Shown here piece by piece: positions 24,232-34,800 of a stretch of 64,000 bases of DNA. Both the position numbers and the translations under genes were made by a program. Origin of the DNA: Cognatundibacterium griseum (lineage in GTDB: Bacteria; Pseudomonadota; Gammaproteobacteria; Burkholderiales; Burkholderiaceae_D); NCBI RefSeq assembly GCF_014284195.1, contig NZ_JACOGC010000008.1:1-64000 (forward strand), in the 5' to 3' direction. Under the pieces are notes generated by a model. That model worked only from the letters and a program-made list of their open reading frames with translations, was not told the DNA's origin and ran no database searches. Position 1 is the stretch's first letter, and every line of letters begins with the position of its first letter.

Positions 24232-26985
24232 ATGAAACTACGACGTCTCACAGTGGCATTGGCGGGAATCGGTTTGTGTTCTATCGCAGGGACTGCGCTG
24301 GGGCAGGAAGCAATCTCGAAGGAAGATGCAAAGAAAAATGATGCGGTGCCTGTGCATAAAGTGGAAATCACAGGTTCTAATATCAAGCGGGTCAATATTG
24401 AAACAGCATCCCCGATTCAGATCATTACCAAGGATGAAATCGTCCGCAGCGGTGCGACATCTCTGAATGATGTTTTGCGCACGGTATCTGCGAACATCGG
24501 CGGGATTGACGAGAACCGTACCAGCGGCTTTACGGCAGGTGCTGCCGGCCTGAATCTGCGTGGTATCGGTAGTCAGGCGACACTGGTGCTGATCAATGGC
24601 CGTCGCCTTGCGCCTTATGCGCAGCCAGAATATCAGACGACGTTTGTGGATCTGAACTCGGTCCCGATCGGTGCGGTGGAGCGGATCGAAATCCTGAAAG
24701 ACGGTGCTTCTGCGATTTATGGCTCGGAAGCGATGGCCGGCGTGGTTAACATCATTTTGCGAAATAATTTCCAGGGTGCTGAAATCAACGGCTCTTATGC
24801 CCAGTCGCAGCGCAGCGACGGTGAGCAGCTCCGTTCAACTGTCAGTTATGGCTTCGGCAGTCTGGTGGAAGATCATTACAACGTATATGCCACGCTGGAT
24901 GTGCGTCAGGTAAAGCCGATGTACATCAATAAGCGCGATGGTTATCTGAGCACTGAAGACCTGCGTCCTTACGGTTATAAAGACAATCGTTCTATCTATA
25001 CTTTCCCTGGCAATCTTTACTGGACTGATAAGGCAACCGGCAAATTTGTGACCCGCACGCTGGATCAGAATTGTCCGGCAGACCGTCTGGTTCCTGCACA
25101 GACCGTGTTTGGTGCGAACTCGATGGGAACGGTTTGCGTATTTGATGACCTGAAGGACAGCAAATATAACTCCGCCGGTAAAACTGACCGCGTCGGCTTT
25201 ACCAGCCGCGGCACCTGGCAGATCAATGCAACGACCGAAGCATTTGCCGAAGTCATGATTAATCAGAACAAGGCAACCGTTTCGGGTGTGCCGCACTGGT
25301 TCGCCGGGCAGAATGGACTGGATACGCCTGCCTTGCCGATCACGCATCCACAATATCCCAAAGACCTGATTAATCCGGTTACCGGTAAAACGCTGGCAGG
25401 CGGCAACGGCACAGTGCGTGTGCGCGCTTCGCTGAATGATTTCCCTGGGCAGGGGCTGGAAAATACGACCGTGTTTGGCCGTTATCTGGCAGGTATTAAG
25501 GGAACTGTCGCAAACTGGGACTGGGAATCTGCGTTGATGTACAACGCCAGCAGAGTTGATTCCAAGGCCAGCAGCGGTATTTTGAAAACACCGTTTATCA
25601 ATGCCTATAAAAACGGAACCTTCCTGTTTGGCGGCTCCGCACAGAATGCCGATTTGCTGAAACAGATCGTCACCGACTCCTCCAGCAACTTTAAATCGGC
25701 GTTGTATCTGTGGGACGGAAAAATCACCGGCGAGCTGATGCAATTACCTGCCGGCCCGTTATCCGTGGCGGTTGGTACAGAAGTCCGGCGCGAAACGCTG
25801 GAAGTCAACCCTTCCGATCTGGCAGTGGCGGGTGAGCTTTATCACAGGGCGCAGTCTGAGCCAGGCTATACCCGTTCCCGCAATATCGGTTCGGTATATG
25901 CCGAGCTGAATGCGCCGTTGTTGAAAAATGTCGAAGCATCTCTGGCGGCGCGCTATGACAAATATTCTGATTACGGCAGTTCCACCACACCGAAGCTCGG
26001 ATTGAAATGGACAGTGACACCGGAACTGGTATTGCGCGGTACCTATGCCACCGGTTTCCGTGCGCCGACGCTGGTGGAAAACTCTTCCCAGATCAAGAAG
26101 GCTTTCTTGTCTTACCGCGATCCGGCACGTTGTAACGCAACTTTCCTGGCCGGATGTCAGTGGAGCAGCCCGTATGAAAGCGGTTCCAATCCTAACCTGA
26201 AACCGGAAACCGCCGACAGCTTCACACTGGGTCTGGTCTGGGAACCGACGACCTGGTTTGATGCCACCGTTGATTTCTGGCAGATCAAGCGCAAGGATGA
26301 AATTTCCACCTTCGATCTGGCAACGGTGCTGAATAACCCGGGACGCTATGCTGGTAACCCGGCGGCAATCGTGACACGCTCACCGCTGACAGCGGCCGAT
26401 CAGGCTGCCGGTGCGACTGCCGGTGAAATCACAAACCTGCGTTTGCTGCTGACCAATATTGCACAGACCCAGGTGCGTGGCGTGGATGTGGCTTTGCACG
26501 GTAAGTTTAATGCCGGGGAATATGGCCGCCTGACACCATCGTTGCAATTGACCTATAACCATTCCTACAAATCGGCACCTGCTCCGGACGCTGAAATGAT
26601 TGAGTATGCCGGTTCCCGTGGTCAGCCGCGCGTCATTGCCAATCTGGGTCTGGGCTGGGAAAAAGCAGCATGGAAAGCATCGGTGGATGCCGTGCATGTG
26701 GGTCACATGTCAGCGAAAGACGACTTTACCCAGCCATGTACGTTTGAGACGCAGGGTTATGCCAATCTGTGCGGCGATATCGGATCGTTCACAACGTTCA
26801 ATGTGGGCGGCAGCTATTCCGGTTTATACAAAAACCTGAAGCTGAGTTTTGCAATTCGGAATATTTTTGACCGTATGCCGCCATTTGCACCGAGCCCGAC
26901 ATCCGCTCAAGCCGTGGCAGCATCGCCGTTGCACAGCACAGTTGGCCGTTATTTCATGCTGACTGCTGACTATAAGTTTAAATAA
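24232..26985 (+). CDS. TonB-dependent outer-membrane receptor
   Basis: Gated beta-barrel for uptake of a large nutrient, driven by TonB. The 917 residues start with a signal peptide (MKLRRLTVALAGIGLCSIAGTALG). A plug domain follows (about 40-180), opening with VEITGSNIKRVNIETASPIQIITKDEI and containing LRGIGSQATLVLINGRRLAP and ERIEILKDGASAIYGSEAMAGVVNII. The 22-strand barrel holds TFTLG-like strand ends and FRAPTL. It ends ADYKFK, one residue past the usual terminal aromatic. A canonical AAGAAAGG ribosome site precedes the ATG. An S9 peptidase gene follows after a terminator, which suggests peptides as cargo. The second receptor at 51.3 kb is a clear paralogue. Confidence 0.93.
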   Translation: MKLRRLTVALAGIGLCSIAGTALGQEAISKEDAKKNDAVPVHKVEITGSNIKRVNIETASPIQIITKDEIVRSGATSLNDVLRTVSANIGGIDENRTSGFTAGAAGLNLRGIGSQATLVLINGRRLAPYAQPEYQTTFVDLNSVPIGAVERIEILKDGASAIYGSEAMAGVVNIILRNNFQGAEINGSYAQSQRSDGEQLRSTVSYGFGSLVEDHYNVYATLDVRQVKPMYINKRDGYLSTEDLRPYGYKDNRSIYTFPGNLYWTDKATGKFVTRTLDQNCPADRLVPAQTVFGANSMGTVCVFDDLKDSKYNSAGKTDRVGFTSRGTWQINATTEAFAEVMINQNKATVSGVPHWFAGQNGLDTPALPITHPQYPKDLINPVTGKTLAGGNGTVRVRASLNDFPGQGLENTTVFGRYLAGIKGTVANWDWESALMYNASRVDSKASSGILKTPFINAYKNGTFLFGGSAQNADLLKQIVTDSSSNFKSALYLWDGKITGELMQLPAGPLSVAVGTEVRRETLEVNPSDLAVAGELYHRAQSEPGYTRSRNIGSVYAELNAPLLKNVEASLAARYDKYSDYGSSTTPKLGLKWTVTPELVLRGTYATGFRAPTLVENSSQIKKAFLSYRDPARCNATFLAGCQWSSPYESGSNPNLKPETADSFTLGLVWEPTTWFDATVDFWQIKRKDEISTFDLATVLNNPGRYAGNPAAIVTRSPLTAADQAAGATAGEITNLRLLLTNIAQTQVRGVDVALHGKFNAGEYGRLTPSLQLTYNHSYKSAPAPDAEMIEYAGSRGQPRVIANLGLGWEKAAWKASVDAVHVGHMSAKDDFTQPCTFETQGYANLCGDIGSFTTFNVGGSYSGLYKNLKLSFAIRNIFDRMPPFAPSPTSAQAVAASPLHSTVGRYFMLTADYKFK

Positions 26986-27001
26986 ACGGACTGCAGCAGA
27001 T

Positions 27002-27036
27002 AACGCCGGGATAGGTGATTCCGGCGTTATTTTTTT
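27002..27036 (+). terminator. Rho-independent terminator after the first TonB receptor
   Basis: Perfect 8-bp stem AACGCCGG/CCGGCGTT (27002-27009 and 27021-27028) with an 11-nt loop, followed by A and seven T. The peptidase downstream therefore probably has its own promoter or relies on read-through. Confidence 0.85.
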
Positions 27037-27117
27037 CTGCGGATACATTTCTTTTTCCTGTTCAGGCAAAAGAAAAGATCAATGGTCAGTCCGCAATCTG
27101 TAGAAACAGGAGAATTT

Positions 27118-29115
27118 ATGAAACGTAAAACACAAGTGATCTTGCGCCTTTGTCTGACGCTGGGCATGACCAGCCTGATGTCGCTGGCGCATGCAGATAC
27201 AACAATTCCGGTCGCCGATTTTTTCAAAAAAGCGCAATACAACGGTAGCCCTGTATTGTCGCCTGACGGACAGAGCATGGCTGTTCTGACACCCCGGAAC
27301 GGACGTTTTGTCCTCGCAATTATCCGGCTCGATTCGCGCACACCGAAAGTGATTGCCTCTGATCCTGACTGGGATGTGGTCAATCCGGTCTGGGTGAATA
27401 ACGAGCGTCTGGTATTCAGCCTCAGCAAAGGCAGTGATGCTGTTTTTGAAGAGCAGAAAGGCGGCGGATTATTTGCGGTGAATATTGACGGCTCCCGCTT
27501 CCGCAAGCTGACGCCGACGGTCAAAGAGGCGATGGCAAACAATGTTCCTTACAAGCCTTATGCGCTGCTTTCCCGGGTCAGTGAAACGTCGAATGACCTG
27601 ATTGTGGTCAACAATGAGCGTGGCCGCGATACCAAGCTGGGGGCTTCCGACGTGTTTCAGCTTGACACCACGACTGGCCGCACAACGCTACTGACTTTTA
27701 ATAATCCGGGTAAGGTCGCGGACTGGGTGCTGGATCATCAGCATGTGGTGCGGGTTGGGCTGGCGCTGGATGTGGAACCGGGCAGCAAGCGTATTAAACA
27801 GACCGTCTATTATCGTGACAATGCCGATGCGCCGTGGAAAAGCATTTATCAGGCCTATGTCGATGAAGGACAGGAAATGCGGGTTCTGGGCTTTGATTTC
27901 GACAATAAGGCAATGCTGGTCGCCGGACGTTTCCATATCCGGGATAAGGAAGCTGTATATCTGTGGGACTTTGCAAAACAGGCGCCCGGTGAAATGCTGG
28001 CGGATCACGCGCTGGCTGACGTGGAAGCCGTTCGTTTTGACGAGCGTCGTAAAAAGATCGTCGGTGTTCTGGTCGATGCCATGAAAAGGGAAAGCATTTT
28101 CTTTGATGAAGACTATGCCCGGCTGGACGCCGCTTTGCGCGCCAGCTTTCCGGGACAGGACGTGAGTTTTCAGTGGAGCGGAAAAAACGTGGTGGTCGTG
28201 ACTCAGGGGGCGAACAATCCCGGCAGCGTGTATTTTTACGATAGTGAAAAGAAAACCATCGAACCTCTGTATGTGATGAAGCCTGAGCTCGAAGGGAAAA
28301 AATTATCCGAAACCAAATTCATCGACTACAAAGCGCGGGACGGTCTGACTATTCCCGCCTACCTGACTTTGCCTGAAGGAAAAGACGCCAAAAAATTACC
28401 GCTGATTGCCTATGTGCATGGCGGACCTCACGCACGTGATAAATTCGGTTATAACCCGATGACCCAGATGCTGGCATCCCGCGGTTATGCGGTATTGCAG
28501 CCGCAGTTCCGGATGTCCACCGGCTTTGGCTGGGCGCATCACAAGGTAGGCTGGAAGCAGTGGGGACTGGCGATGCAGGACGATATCACTGACGGTGTGA
28601 ATGCACTGGTGAAGCAGGGAATTGTGGATAAAGACCGGGTCTGCATCATCGGCGCGAGTTATGGTGGTTATGCGACCATGTATGGCCTGATCAAAGATCC
28701 TGATTTGTATAAGTGTGGCGTGAACTGGGTGGGCGTGACCGATGTGAAGATGCTGTTTACCGTGACCTGGTCCGATATGTCCGGGCCTTACATGGATAAC
28801 TTAGGGGCGCTGATGCACGGTGATCCGAAAACCGACGAAGCCTACTTCACCAAGGCTTCTGCTATCGGTAATGCAGATAAGATCAAGGCGCCGGTACTGA
28901 TGGGTTATGGCAGCGAGGACGTGCGTGTGCCTTTAATCCACGGTGAAAGGATGCGCGACAAATTGCTGGCGCAGGGCAATACCGTGGAATGGGTGGTCAT
29001 GGTCGGCGAGGAGCATAACTGGTACCGCGAGAGTAACCGCATCAAGTGGGGCGAAATGGTGTTGCGTTTTGTTGACCGCTACATCGGTGATGGCGCTTCT
29101 GCAGGAAAAAAATAA
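27118..29115 (+). CDS. Exported S9-family prolyl oligopeptidase / acylaminoacyl-peptidase
   Basis: Serine peptidase that trims short peptides. The 665 residues open with a signal peptide (MKRKTQVILRLCLTLGMTSLMSLAHA), so it acts in the periplasm. A beta-propeller-like N-terminal part (about 30-400) is followed by the alpha/beta-hydrolase domain. The catalytic set fits GASYGG (Ser), GSEDVRVP (Asp) and EEHNWY (His), with the oxyanion region YVHGGPHARD. The ATG with GGAG at the right spacing is chosen over an upstream in-frame GTG/ATG. Its place directly after a TonB-dependent receptor suggests that it digests the peptides that receptor imports. Confidence 0.93.
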   Translation: MKRKTQVILRLCLTLGMTSLMSLAHADTTIPVADFFKKAQYNGSPVLSPDGQSMAVLTPRNGRFVLAIIRLDSRTPKVIASDPDWDVVNPVWVNNERLVFSLSKGSDAVFEEQKGGGLFAVNIDGSRFRKLTPTVKEAMANNVPYKPYALLSRVSETSNDLIVVNNERGRDTKLGASDVFQLDTTTGRTTLLTFNNPGKVADWVLDHQHVVRVGLALDVEPGSKRIKQTVYYRDNADAPWKSIYQAYVDEGQEMRVLGFDFDNKAMLVAGRFHIRDKEAVYLWDFAKQAPGEMLADHALADVEAVRFDERRKKIVGVLVDAMKRESIFFDEDYARLDAALRASFPGQDVSFQWSGKNVVVVTQGANNPGSVYFYDSEKKTIEPLYVMKPELEGKKLSETKFIDYKARDGLTIPAYLTLPEGKDAKKLPLIAYVHGGPHARDKFGYNPMTQMLASRGYAVLQPQFRMSTGFGWAHHKVGWKQWGLAMQDDITDGVNALVKQGIVDKDRVCIIGASYGGYATMYGLIKDPDLYKCGVNWVGVTDVKMLFTVTWSDMSGPYMDNLGALMHGDPKTDEAYFTKASAIGNADKIKAPVLMGYGSEDVRVPLIHGERMRDKLLAQGNTVEWVVMVGEEHNWYRESNRIKWGEMVLRFVDRYIGDGASAGKK

Positions 29116-29166
29116 GGATCTAACCTGAATCAGCTTGCCATCCTGTTCACTGGATGGTGTTATCCG

Positions 29167-29199
29167 AATCCGGCAAGCAGGTTTGCCGGATTTTTTTTG
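29167..29199 (+). terminator. Rho-independent terminator after the S9 peptidase
   Basis: Perfect 10-bp stem AATCCGGCAA/TTGCCGGATT (29167-29176, 29183-29192) with a 6-nt loop, running into eight T. Confidence 0.88.
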
Positions 29200-29323
29200 A
29201 CATGGCGGGCTCTGGGCGTTGCGTGTGCGGCGCTGCGGTGTCGTCTGTACCGGAATATTCGCATCAGTCCGCAGGCTGCCGCTATAATCTGTGACCTGAA
29301 TTATTTGTCCATGAGGTCAGATT

Positions 29324-29815
29324 TTGGCTAAGAAAGAACATGTCTCCGAAACACAGGCGACCCAGTTTTTGCGTAAGCATCAGGCCGCTTTCACAGAGCA
29401 TCCTTACGCATACGAAGAGCATGGCGGCACATCCGTGTCGGCGCGTGAGCTCGGTGTCGATGAGCATACCGTTGTGAAAACCCTTGTCATGCAGGATGAA
29501 GCCGCTAAGCCGCTGATTGTCCTGATGCATGGCGACCGTAAAGTATCGACCAAAAATCTGGCGCGCCAGATCGGTTGTAAATCAGTCGAGCCGTGCAAGC
29601 CGGAGATCGCGCAAAAACATTCCGGCTATCTGGTGGGCGGCACGTCGCCGTTTGGCACGCGCAAGCAGATGCCGGTGTATGTCGAGCAGAGTATTCTGGC
29701 GCTGCCAACGATTTATATCAATGGCGGACGGCGCGGGTATCTGATTGGCATTGCACCTGCGCTGCTGACAAGCCTGTTGCAGGCGCGTGCTGTGGAGTGT
29801 GCTCTGGAAGAATAG
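29324..29815 (+). CDS. ybaK: Cys-tRNA(Pro)/Cys-tRNA(Cys) deacylase (YbaK)
   Basis: Trans-editing enzyme that hydrolyses mischarged Cys-tRNA(Pro). It has 163 residues, the normal YbaK length. Family marks are KKEHVSETQATQFL at the start, the conserved Lys in VKTLVM, VSTKNLARQIG, and the SGYLVGGTSPFGTRKQMPVY loop, then YINGGRRGYLIGI. The start is TTG with GAGG about 7 bases upstream; there is no better ATG. It is probably a single-gene unit, since about 120 bp with operator-like sequence separates it from plsY. Confidence 0.94.
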   Translation: MAKKEHVSETQATQFLRKHQAAFTEHPYAYEEHGGTSVSARELGVDEHTVVKTLVMQDEAAKPLIVLMHGDRKVSTKNLARQIGCKSVEPCKPEIAQKHSGYLVGGTSPFGTRKQMPVYVEQSILALPTIYINGGRRGYLIGIAPALLTSLLQARAVECALEE

Positions 29816-29888
29816 GTAAAATAATTTTTACAGGGGAGTATGCGATAAAATCGCTTTCTCCTCCTGATAAAATAAGTGCATATTATTA

Positions 29889-29905
29889 ATACTGGAGGGG
29901 AGTAT
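29889..29905. promoter_or_regulatory. ATACT-GGAGGGG-AGTAT dyad upstream of plsY (copy B)
   Basis: A 17-bp element identical to the one at 40613-40629 and nearly identical to 17689-17704. It lies 32 bp before the plsY start, overlapping where a promoter should be. A further half element, GGGGAGTAT, lies at 29833-29841. The 15-bp core TACT-N7-AGTA with a G-rich centre has the exact length of the RcnR recognition pattern. Confidence 0.55.
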
Positions 29906-29937
29906 ATTGACCTTTCCATGTTCAGATCAGGATAAAA

Positions 29938-30543
29938 ATGAATACAATTTTAGCGGTGGTGCTGGCTTATCTGATTGGCTCGGTATCGTTTGCCGTCGTC
30001 GTCAGTCGCTTACTGGGTCTGTCTGACCCGCGTACTTATGGCTCCAAAAACCCTGGCGCCACCAATGTACTGCGCAGCGGCAATAAGGCTGCAGCAGTGC
30101 TGACGCTCCTGGGCGACGCTGCCAAAGGCTGGTTTGCCGTCTGGCTGGCAAATCATTATGCAGAGCAGTTCGGACTCGATACCGCCAGCATTGCCCTGGT
30201 GGCCGTTGCGGTGTTTCTGGGGCATTTGTGGCCGGTGTTTTTCAGGTTTGTCGGCGGCAAAGGTGTGGCAACGGCGGCCGGCGTACTGATCGGCATCAAT
30301 GTCTGGCTGGGGCTGGCAACGCTGGCTACCTGGCTGATCGTGGCGTTTGCGTTTCGTTATTCTTCACTGGCAGCACTGGTGGCTGCGGTGTTCGCGCCGC
30401 TGTATTACGGTTTTCTGTTTGGCCCGGATGTGATGATGCTGGCGGTATTTGTCATGAGCGGTTTGCTGGTCTACCGGCATCGTCAGAATATCGGCAATCT
30501 CATGGCGGGCAAAGAAAGCCGGATCGGCAGCAAGAAAAAATAA
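29938..30543 (+). CDS. plsY: Glycerol-3-phosphate acyltransferase PlsY
   Basis: Inner-membrane enzyme that transfers the acyl group from acyl-phosphate to glycerol-3-phosphate, opening phospholipid synthesis. The 201 residues have five hydrophobic helices. The three conserved PlsY loops are visible: [33 protein letters not shown] and the Gly/Asn-bearing [14 protein letters not shown] near the C-terminus. In many bacteria the gene neighbours tsaD, and here tsaD lies convergent just beyond it. Regulation through the dyad 32 bp upstream would be unexpected for a housekeeping lipid gene. Confidence 0.96.
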   Translation: MNTILAVVLAYLIGSVSFAVVVSRLLGLSDPRTYGSKNPGATNVLRSGNKAAAVLTLLGDAAKGWFAVWLANHYAEQFGLDTASIALVAVAVFLGHLWPVFFRFVGGKGVATAAGVLIGINVWLGLATLATWLIVAFAFRYSSLAALVAAVFAPLYYGFLFGPDVMMLAVFVMSGLLVYRHRQNIGNLMAGKESRIGSKKK

Positions 30544-30674
30544 TGCCGCCCGGTGGACGTCTGCTTGATGCATCCGTCATTACCCGTCGTTGATTCGCCA
30601 ACGGGCGATTGAACAGACAGTTACATGGACATAGCTGAATGAGTGAATGGCATCCGCACTGAATCTGCGGCGCT

Positions 30675-31703
30675 TTAAGCGGCGCTCAGATCATGCAGCG
30701 GCCAGCGTGGCCGCACATTGAAACCATAGTCCCGCGTAGCCAGTGCGGGATTTTTTTTGAGCCGCATGGCGCCGGCAAAAGCGATCATGGCACCGTTATC
30801 AGTGCAGAATTCGAGTTCCGGATAAAACACCTGAAAACGCTTTTTGGCTGCTGCAGCATTCAGCGCCGCACGCAGCTGGCGATTGGCGCCAACGCCGCCT
30901 GCGATCACCAGACGCTTGAGGCCAGTCTGCTTCAGTGCACTGAGACACTTCGCGACCAGCACGTCGATGATGGCATCGACAAAGCCGCGTGCCACATTTG
31001 CTTTGTCAGTATCGCTGATTGGTTCCGGATATTTTTTGACTGCGGTCAGCACCGCAGTTTTGAGTCCGGAGAAACTGAAATTAAAATCTTTGGAATGCAG
31101 CATCGGGCGCGGAAACTGATGGATTGCCGGATCTCCCTGTTCTGCCAGCAAAGATATTGCAGCCCCGCCCGGATAAGGCAGCCCCAGCAGCTTGGCGGAT
31201 TTATCAAAAGCTTCGCCTGCTGCGTCGTCCAGCGTTTCACCCAGCAGCGTGTACTGACCGACGCCATCGACCCGCATCAGTTGCGTATGACCGCCTGAAA
31301 CGAGCAATGCCACGAACGGAAACTCAGGCGGTGTGCTGGCCAGCAAAGGTGACAGCAGATGTCCTTCCAGATGGTGCACACCGAGCAGCGGTTTATCGAG
31401 TGCCATCCCGAGGCCGCAGGCGAATGACGCGCCGACCAGCAGCGCACCGGCCAGGCCCGGTCCCTGGGTGTAGGCAATTGCATCAATCTGTTCCTGTACC
31501 ATTGCCGCTTGCTGCAGTATCTGGTGAAACAGGGGCAGGGTGCGGCGGATATGGTCGCGTGACGCCAGCTCAGGCACGACGCCGCCATATTCCTGATGCA
31601 TGGCAATCTGCGAATGCAGGGCATGTGCCAGCAGGCCGCGCTCCGTATCGTAAAGCGCCAGTCCTGTTTCATCGCAGGAAGATTCAACACCGAGAACTAT
31701 CAT
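30675..31703 (-). CDS. tsaD: tRNA threonylcarbamoyladenosine transferase TsaD
   Basis: Transfers the threonylcarbamoyl group to A37 of ANN-decoding tRNAs, acting with TsaB and TsaE (tsaE is at about 15 kb). It has 342 residues from the ATG giving [14 protein letters not shown]; a start five codons earlier is less natural. The metal-binding [16 protein letters not shown] segment, [33 protein letters not shown] and [10 protein letters not shown] are all TsaD marks. It is convergent with plsY with about 130 bp between them. Confidence 0.96.
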   Translation of the reverse strand: MIVLGVESSCDETGLALYDTERGLLAHALHSQIAMHQEYGGVVPELASRDHIRRTLPLFHQILQQAAMVQEQIDAIAYTQGPGLAGALLVGASFACGLGMALDKPLLGVHHLEGHLLSPLLASTPPEFPFVALLVSGGHTQLMRVDGVGQYTLLGETLDDAAGEAFDKSAKLLGLPYPGGAAISLLAEQGDPAIHQFPRPMLHSKDFNFSFSGLKTAVLTAVKKYPEPISDTDKANVARGFVDAIIDVLVAKCLSALKQTGLKRLVIAGGVGANRQLRAALNAAAAKKRFQVFYPELEFCTDNGAMIAFAGAMRLKKNPALATRDYGFNVRPRWPLHDLSAA

Positions 31704-31840
31704 GAAGCTATCAATCAATCAAAAGTGAATCAGTCCGGTACCGCCTGTTTTTACCAGGATCGCGTATACCGTCACAGGCAAAGCGGCGTGCGGGCGCAGA
31801 CGGGATGCTGTGAGGCTGAATTATAGCTTTATCTGTCGTT

Positions 31841-34800
31841 TCACACGGTTTTGACCAGCGTTTTCATGATCGGGAAGTCGATGTAGAAATGGGAGCCCTG
31901 GCCAATAGCCGATTCAAATCCGATCTTTCCACCCATGTGCTCAACCAGTTCACGCGAGATTGCCAGCCCGAGTCCGGTACCGCCTTTCTTGCGTGTGTCG
32001 GAGGAATCCGCCTGTGCAAATTTCTGAAAAATGCGCGGATAAAATTCTTCCGGGATACCCGTGCCATGATCGCTGACGCTGATACGGACGAGTCCGCCGA
32101 TCACTTTGGCGGCAATCTGGACAGTTTCGTTTTCGGGTGAATATTTGATCGCATTGGACAGCAGGTTCGTCAGCACCTGCATCAGACGCTGACTGTCAAC
32201 CGCGATGCTTACCTCAGGCAGCGGTTGTTGCAGCAGCAGAGAAATTTTGCGTTGCGTGCTGAAGGTCTGATTGGTTTCGATGGCTTGCTGCAATAATGAG
32301 GCAAGTTCAAAGGACTGAATATGGAATTGCATTTTCCCGGCGCTGAGTTTTTCCATGTCCAGTAAATCATTAATCAGGAAAGACAGGCGCTGACTGTTTT
32401 TGCTGGCAATGGTCAGCAGCGACGACATGCTGTCCGGCATACCGCCCGCGGCACCACCGAGTACCAGTCCCAATGCGCCTGAAATCGAGGTCAGCGGCGT
32501 CCGTAATTCATGGCTGACGGTGGCAATGAATTCGTTTTTGATTTTCTCTAGTCGCTTGCGCTCTGTAATGTCGCGCACCAGTCCGATATACAAAGGACGA
32601 CCCTGGCGTCTGACTGCCGAAATTGACAGGTCAAGCGGGAAAATTTCTCCGTTCTGGCGCCGTGCTTCAATTTCTCGGGAGATGCCGACCACGTCATCAA
32701 TATTCGTCAGGCTGCCGAACGGATGCAGCTCTCCTTGCGGATTGTCCGGCGGCAGCAGGACACTGAAGTGCTGGCCGATCAGCTGGTCGCGGCGATAGCC
32801 AAAGATATTGGCCGCAGCACTGTTGTAAGCTGCGATCTTGCCGCTGTGATCGACAGTGATGATGCCATCCAGCACATTGTCGAGAATGGCCTGCGTCTGC
32901 GCTGCCTGCTCTTTTAGGGCAACGGCAGCCGCCTTACTTTCGCTGATATCCTGGAAGGTGCCGTAAACCCGCTGAATCCTGCCATCTTTCCATTGCGGCA
33001 AACCGATCACGCGCACCCATTTTTCATGTTTGCGGGCGGTGATGATTTCAAACTCGGCATCGTAACGTTCACCATCCTGCGCTGCCCTGGCCAGCAAGGC
33101 GGAGATTCTTTCCCGGTTTTTCCCCGGTTTATAGAATGTAATTGCATCCTGTAATTCGCAGACATAGTCATGATCGACCTCGTGAACCTGCCGTGTGACA
33201 TTGCTCCAGTAAATCTGCCGGGTATCGAGATCGTATTCCCAGGTACCGATGCGGGCGGCTGCATTGGATTGCTCCAGCAACTCATAGGCATGCGCCAGTT
33301 TTTCTTCCGCCAGTCTTTCCTGCGTGACGTCCTGATGGCTGCCTGACATGATCAGGGGCTGACCGTCTTCGTTCCAGCTGACAACGCAGCCCCTATCCCT
33401 GACCCAGACCCAGTGGCCGTCTTTATGGCGCAAGCGGCTGATCATGTCGTAATAGGGAATCTGGCCTTTGAAATGCTGTTCAATCAGATTGGCTGAAATT
33501 TTCATGTCGTCCGGATGGCACAGATCCAGCCAGGTCTGGACTGTGGTCGGTGACAATTCTTCCAGAGTGTAACCAAGCATTTCAGCCCAGCGTTCGTTCA
33601 GCACCGTTTTACCCGATGGCACATGACATTCCCAGGTGCCGATATTGGTGCCCTCGATAATATTGGCCAGCCGCTTTTCACTTTCTTCGTGCTGGCGCTG
33701 GATCTTCGCCGCATTCACCAGCTGTGCAATCGTGATCAGAATGGGTTGCAAAAACTCAGTCTGATTGACCTCGGTGGTATTCGGATAATTCGCCAGCGTG
33801 ATGAGTGCGATGACGGTGCCGTCATGATGTATCGGAATGCTGAGGAGATTACGGATTACCGGATACCAGTCGGGTGTCTGTAACTGGCTGTCAGCCGCCT
33901 GTACCGCCGGATATGACATCGGCCTGCCGGTGGTGAGCGCCAGATGTGAGAGAGTGTCGATAGCGTCAACAGTCAGTTTTTTGGCGGGTTTCCATTCTGC
34001 TTTGCCAGCGCGTTCCTGCTGGCCGGAGCCGTTGATGACGGCATGTGTTTTCAGATAGGGCAGGTCATTGTGATCGTGCATGACCTCGCAGATGAAACCG
34101 AAATCTCCCTGATTCAGCTGCAGGGTATCGGCCAGCAGGGTACGGAAGCCGTCGCCTTTGTCCTGTCCCTTGATGAATTGCGATTGCGAACGCGCCACGA
34201 TTTCATTCATCTGTTGCTGCAATTGCAGGGAATGGTTCAATGTCATTTTTTTCAGCGTGCTGTTAACCCAGTCGCCGAGCACGTTAACAAATTCGATTTC
34301 CACATCGGTAAACAGAGTACTGCGCGGCGCAGCATCTGAAAATGCCAGCGTGCCGTAGCGTTTACCCTCCAGCAGCAAGGGAATGCCGATGTAGGATTCC
34401 TGTTTAAAACGCTGGTAACTGGGGTGATGGCGATACTCGCTTTGGCCGAGGTGATGGATATACACAATGCTCATATCCATGTTCAGTAAATCAGAATAGG
34501 TCTGGCTGCGCTTGAAGCGCTGACCTTCCTGTATCACATTACCCGGCGACTGCACGGCTTTGATTTCTATCTCGTCGCCGTGGATCAGTGAAATGGCACC
34601 GGTGGCCATCTTGAGATAAGCACAACCCAGTGCCAGCGTCTCCCGCAGCAAAATCTGCGGATCTTCAACTGCGAGGGAGGTGATGCGGGTCAGCGTCAGC
34701 AAGGCATCATGTTGTCTTTGCGCAAGCTCGTTGGCGATTTCGTGTTCAACACAATCGGCGAGATCACGCAGGATGGCCGCATCCTGTTGGCTCAAATCCC

